Shown here: positions 62,499-64,000 of the stretch, in pieces
How the letters are laid out: every line of letters begins with the position of its first letter
Position numbering within the stretch: position 1 is the first letter of the stretch
From: Candidatus Obscuribacter phosphatis
GTDB taxonomy: Bacteria > Cyanobacteriota > Vampirovibrionia > Obscuribacterales > Obscuribacteraceae
NCBI GenBank assembly: GCA_001899315.1
Contig: MOYA01000001.1
Span: 2,146,599 to 2,210,598, forward strand
Length of the DNA stretch: 64,000 nucleotides
Direction: 5' to 3'
Program-made: the position numbers and the translations under genes
The notes under the pieces: generated by a model
The model's database searches: none
Seen by the model: only the letters and a program-made list of their open reading frames with translations
Told to the model about the DNA's origin: nothing

Positions 62499-62762
62499 TA
62501 AGCCCCCTCAATCTCAATAAAGCAAAGAAATCGCCCGAATCTACTAGTAATTTGCCAAACAATAATAATATGAAACGCCGAACCGGTTGTCAACAGAACA
62601 AGCGCCCACCATTTCACTGTTTCGCCCATTTTGCAGGAAAGCGGTGGAAAAAACACCGATTTAATCTTGGCAACTGTCCAGGACGGCAAACTCCGGTATA
62701 GAAACGACCGTGATGCATGCATCCGATTTTCTTAAAGGCTTTGGACGAGGACGACCACCAAT

Positions 62763-63776
62763 ATGCGGCAAACTCATGAACGATCTAGCCCGCCACTAAA
62801 CGGCAGACTATTCCACGAAATAGAAGCAGGCGAGAGCCTGGCTTCCCTAGCCATGAAAAGACTAGGAGATACTCGTTTCGCTCGCCTAATTTTCACTATC
62901 AATCGCGGCGAGATACCGGTAAGATGCGATGGTTTCAACACCTACGCCTATATATATCCTGGTCAAAAGATCTTGTTGCCCACAGCCGAAGAGGCATCAG
63001 TCTATAAGAAGAACTTCCTCACCGAATCAGCCCGCAATAAATTCGATCTGGCCCACTATGCCAGACCGGCGATGCCTTCAGACAGCATCCCAGTAAGTTT
63101 CAAGAACTTGAAAGATGAAACGAAAATTGCTGAGAAATACAACTCTTTCCAGGTCATAGACTGGGGTACGCCCCACAGTGATGTCGGCAATAGTGCGGCG
63201 ACGGCGGCTCTAAACTGGCAAGACAGCAATGACAGTGCAAGCCAAACACAGGAACTAGAGCCAGAAGAAACAGGAGAAGAGAAAGAAAGGGATGAAGCTT
63301 TCGACATGGCTCCTCCGGCGCAAGAAAGCCCAAGAATTATGAAGCCTTGGCCGCAAGCTGGACAATCATACACTCGCCTGCTGGCACTCAAAACCGATGA
63401 ACAAGACTTGCTCTATGGTCAGGGCAATCTAGAAATCACCACCCTATCGCATTACTGCAGAGTGATGAAATTCGAGTCTCTGTCTGAAGAAAATGAAGTG
63501 CTAATCAAACTGCAGGTTTTCGACAATCGCCGTTGGCAAACAATCTCTTCCTATACCATCAAGAAAGACCAGACAATGCGCATTTCGCATTATGCCGACG
63601 GCACCGCCGATAGAGTCAGTATGGAAATTCCAACCAGCATCGCCCGCGAAATTTCACTTGGTGATTTCACAAAAAATTGGAAGAACTACACAAAGGTATA
63701 TTTCAATCACAAGGAAAATTCCAGACTGCAGCAAGCTTTCGGTAATTCAACCGGCAACTTCAGACAAGCGGTCTAG
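62763..63776 (+). CDS. 337-residue protein: one LysM-like domain plus shared C-terminal domain
   Basis: This is the minimal member of the family. The LysM-like domain (about 15-80) reads LFHEIEAGESLASLAMKRLG and ends GQKILLPTAEEASVY. A polar acidic linker follows, then the C-terminal domain (about 230-325) with SHYCRVMKFES, RRWQTISSYTI, MRISHYADGTADRVSMEIP and FTKNWKNYTKVYF. These match position by position the ends of the 1466-residue and giant proteins. No signal peptide is seen. It is divergent from the 1466-residue gene across a 264-base spacer. Confidence 0.8.
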   Translation: MRQTHERSSPPLNGRLFHEIEAGESLASLAMKRLGDTRFARLIFTINRGEIPVRCDGFNTYAYIYPGQKILLPTAEEASVYKKNFLTESARNKFDLAHYARPAMPSDSIPVSFKNLKDETKIAEKYNSFQVIDWGTPHSDVGNSAATAALNWQDSNDSASQTQELEPEETGEEKERDEAFDMAPPAQESPRIMKPWPQAGQSYTRLLALKTDEQDLLYGQGNLEITTLSHYCRVMKFESLSEENEVLIKLQVFDNRRWQTISSYTIKKDQTMRISHYADGTADRVSMEIPTSIAREISLGDFTKNWKNYTKVYFNHKENSRLQQAFGNSTGNFRQAV

Positions 63777-63810
63777 GTCTAGTTCTAGTTCTAGTTCTAG
63801 TTCTAGTTCA
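63773..63810. repeat. TCTAGT hexanucleotide repeat
   Basis: About five to six copies of TCTAGT lie immediately after the stop of the 337-residue gene, in the 47-base gap before the convergent gene at the window edge. Confidence 0.85.
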
Positions 63811-63823
63811 AAATCCGCAATAG

Positions 63824-64000
63824 CTAGCTTGTCTTCTCATCTTCGCCGGTAGTTTCGACGTTCTGTTTAGCCTGCTCTTCGGCCTGCTTATCGGCATTGA
63901 GAGAAGCCAGTATCTCTGGTTCAAAGAAGACGCCCGGCGGATTGAGTTCATGGATTGAACCTTGGGCATTAGAGAGATTGAGAATCTTGGAGAGATTTTC
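63824..64000 (-). CDS. C-terminal end of an unidentified protein
   Basis: The minus strand is open from the window edge to a TAG at 63824-63826, giving the last 58 residues. They are polar and acidic (NLSKILNLSNAQGSIHEL, then ADKQAEEQAKQNVETTGEDE). The fragment is too short and low in complexity to name. It converges with the 337-residue gene. Confidence 0.55.
   Translation of the reverse strand, partial: ENLSKILNLSNAQGSIHELNPPGVFFEPEILASLNADKQAEEQAKQNVETTGEDEKTS

Overview
The window comes from a bacterial chromosome of roughly balanced GC. It combines a very long, highly conserved ribosomal-protein block with an accessory region built around giant low-complexity proteins. The ribosomal order (S10, spc and alpha clusters continuing into truA-rplM-rpsI), zinc-type S14, encoded map and rpmD, frequent GTG/TTG starts and the giant repeat proteins would fit a non-photosynthetic relative of Cyanobacteria (Melainabacteria/Vampirovibrionia, Obscuribacter-like). 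That placement is an inference from gene order and style, not a database result.

Left edge (1-4738). A minus-strand operon holds a zinc-ribbon/TPR membrane protein, a TMTC-like multi-pass protein with C-terminal helical repeats, and a truncated multi-pass membrane protein. A small divergent two-TM protein follows. The block 4922-23360 is one minus-strand run of 31 genes from rpsJ to rpsI, including secY, adk, map, infA, rpoA and truA. It has a consensus-like promoter at 23585-23613 and a terminator at 4862-4890. Some spacers inside it (rpmJ-rpsM, rplO-secY) can form long RNA stems.

From 23895 to 26513 there is a plus-strand TPR protein, then tuf transcribed with tRNA-Thr(TGT), tRNA-Tyr and tRNA-Thr(GGT) on the minus strand from a TTGACA/TAGAAT promoter. 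This resembles the thrU-tyrU-glyT-thrT-tufB arrangement of E. coli. From 26677 to 30934 lie an RlmB-type rRNA methyltransferase with an N-terminal tail of 21 eleven-residue repeats, a small membrane protein, a small HTH protein, selA and a coiled-coil/TM protein.

The accessory region (30959-63776) is the most unusual part. A divergent promoter region separates a 756-aa coiled-coil protein from an operon of two FtsK/HerA-superfamily ATPases and a 254-aa protein. The first ATPase is membrane-anchored with a zinc ribbon. The second is HerA-like with two CxxCxxxC motifs. Converging on this operon is a 5.47-kilo-residue protein with YD/RHS-like super-repeats, a huge Ala/Gln/Thr/Gly repeat field, an EF-hand-like loop, coiled coils, two LysM-like domains, a zinc ribbon and a C-terminal domain. 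That C-terminal domain and the LysM-like domains recur in the adjacent 1466-aa protein and, in minimal form, in a divergent 337-aa protein. None of the three has a recognisable signal peptide. I propose that these seven genes form one undescribed surface-assembly or translocation system, in which HerA/TraG-type motors act on giant LysM-bearing proteins. This is inference from gene layout and domain content. The window ends in the 3' end of an unidentified minus-strand gene.
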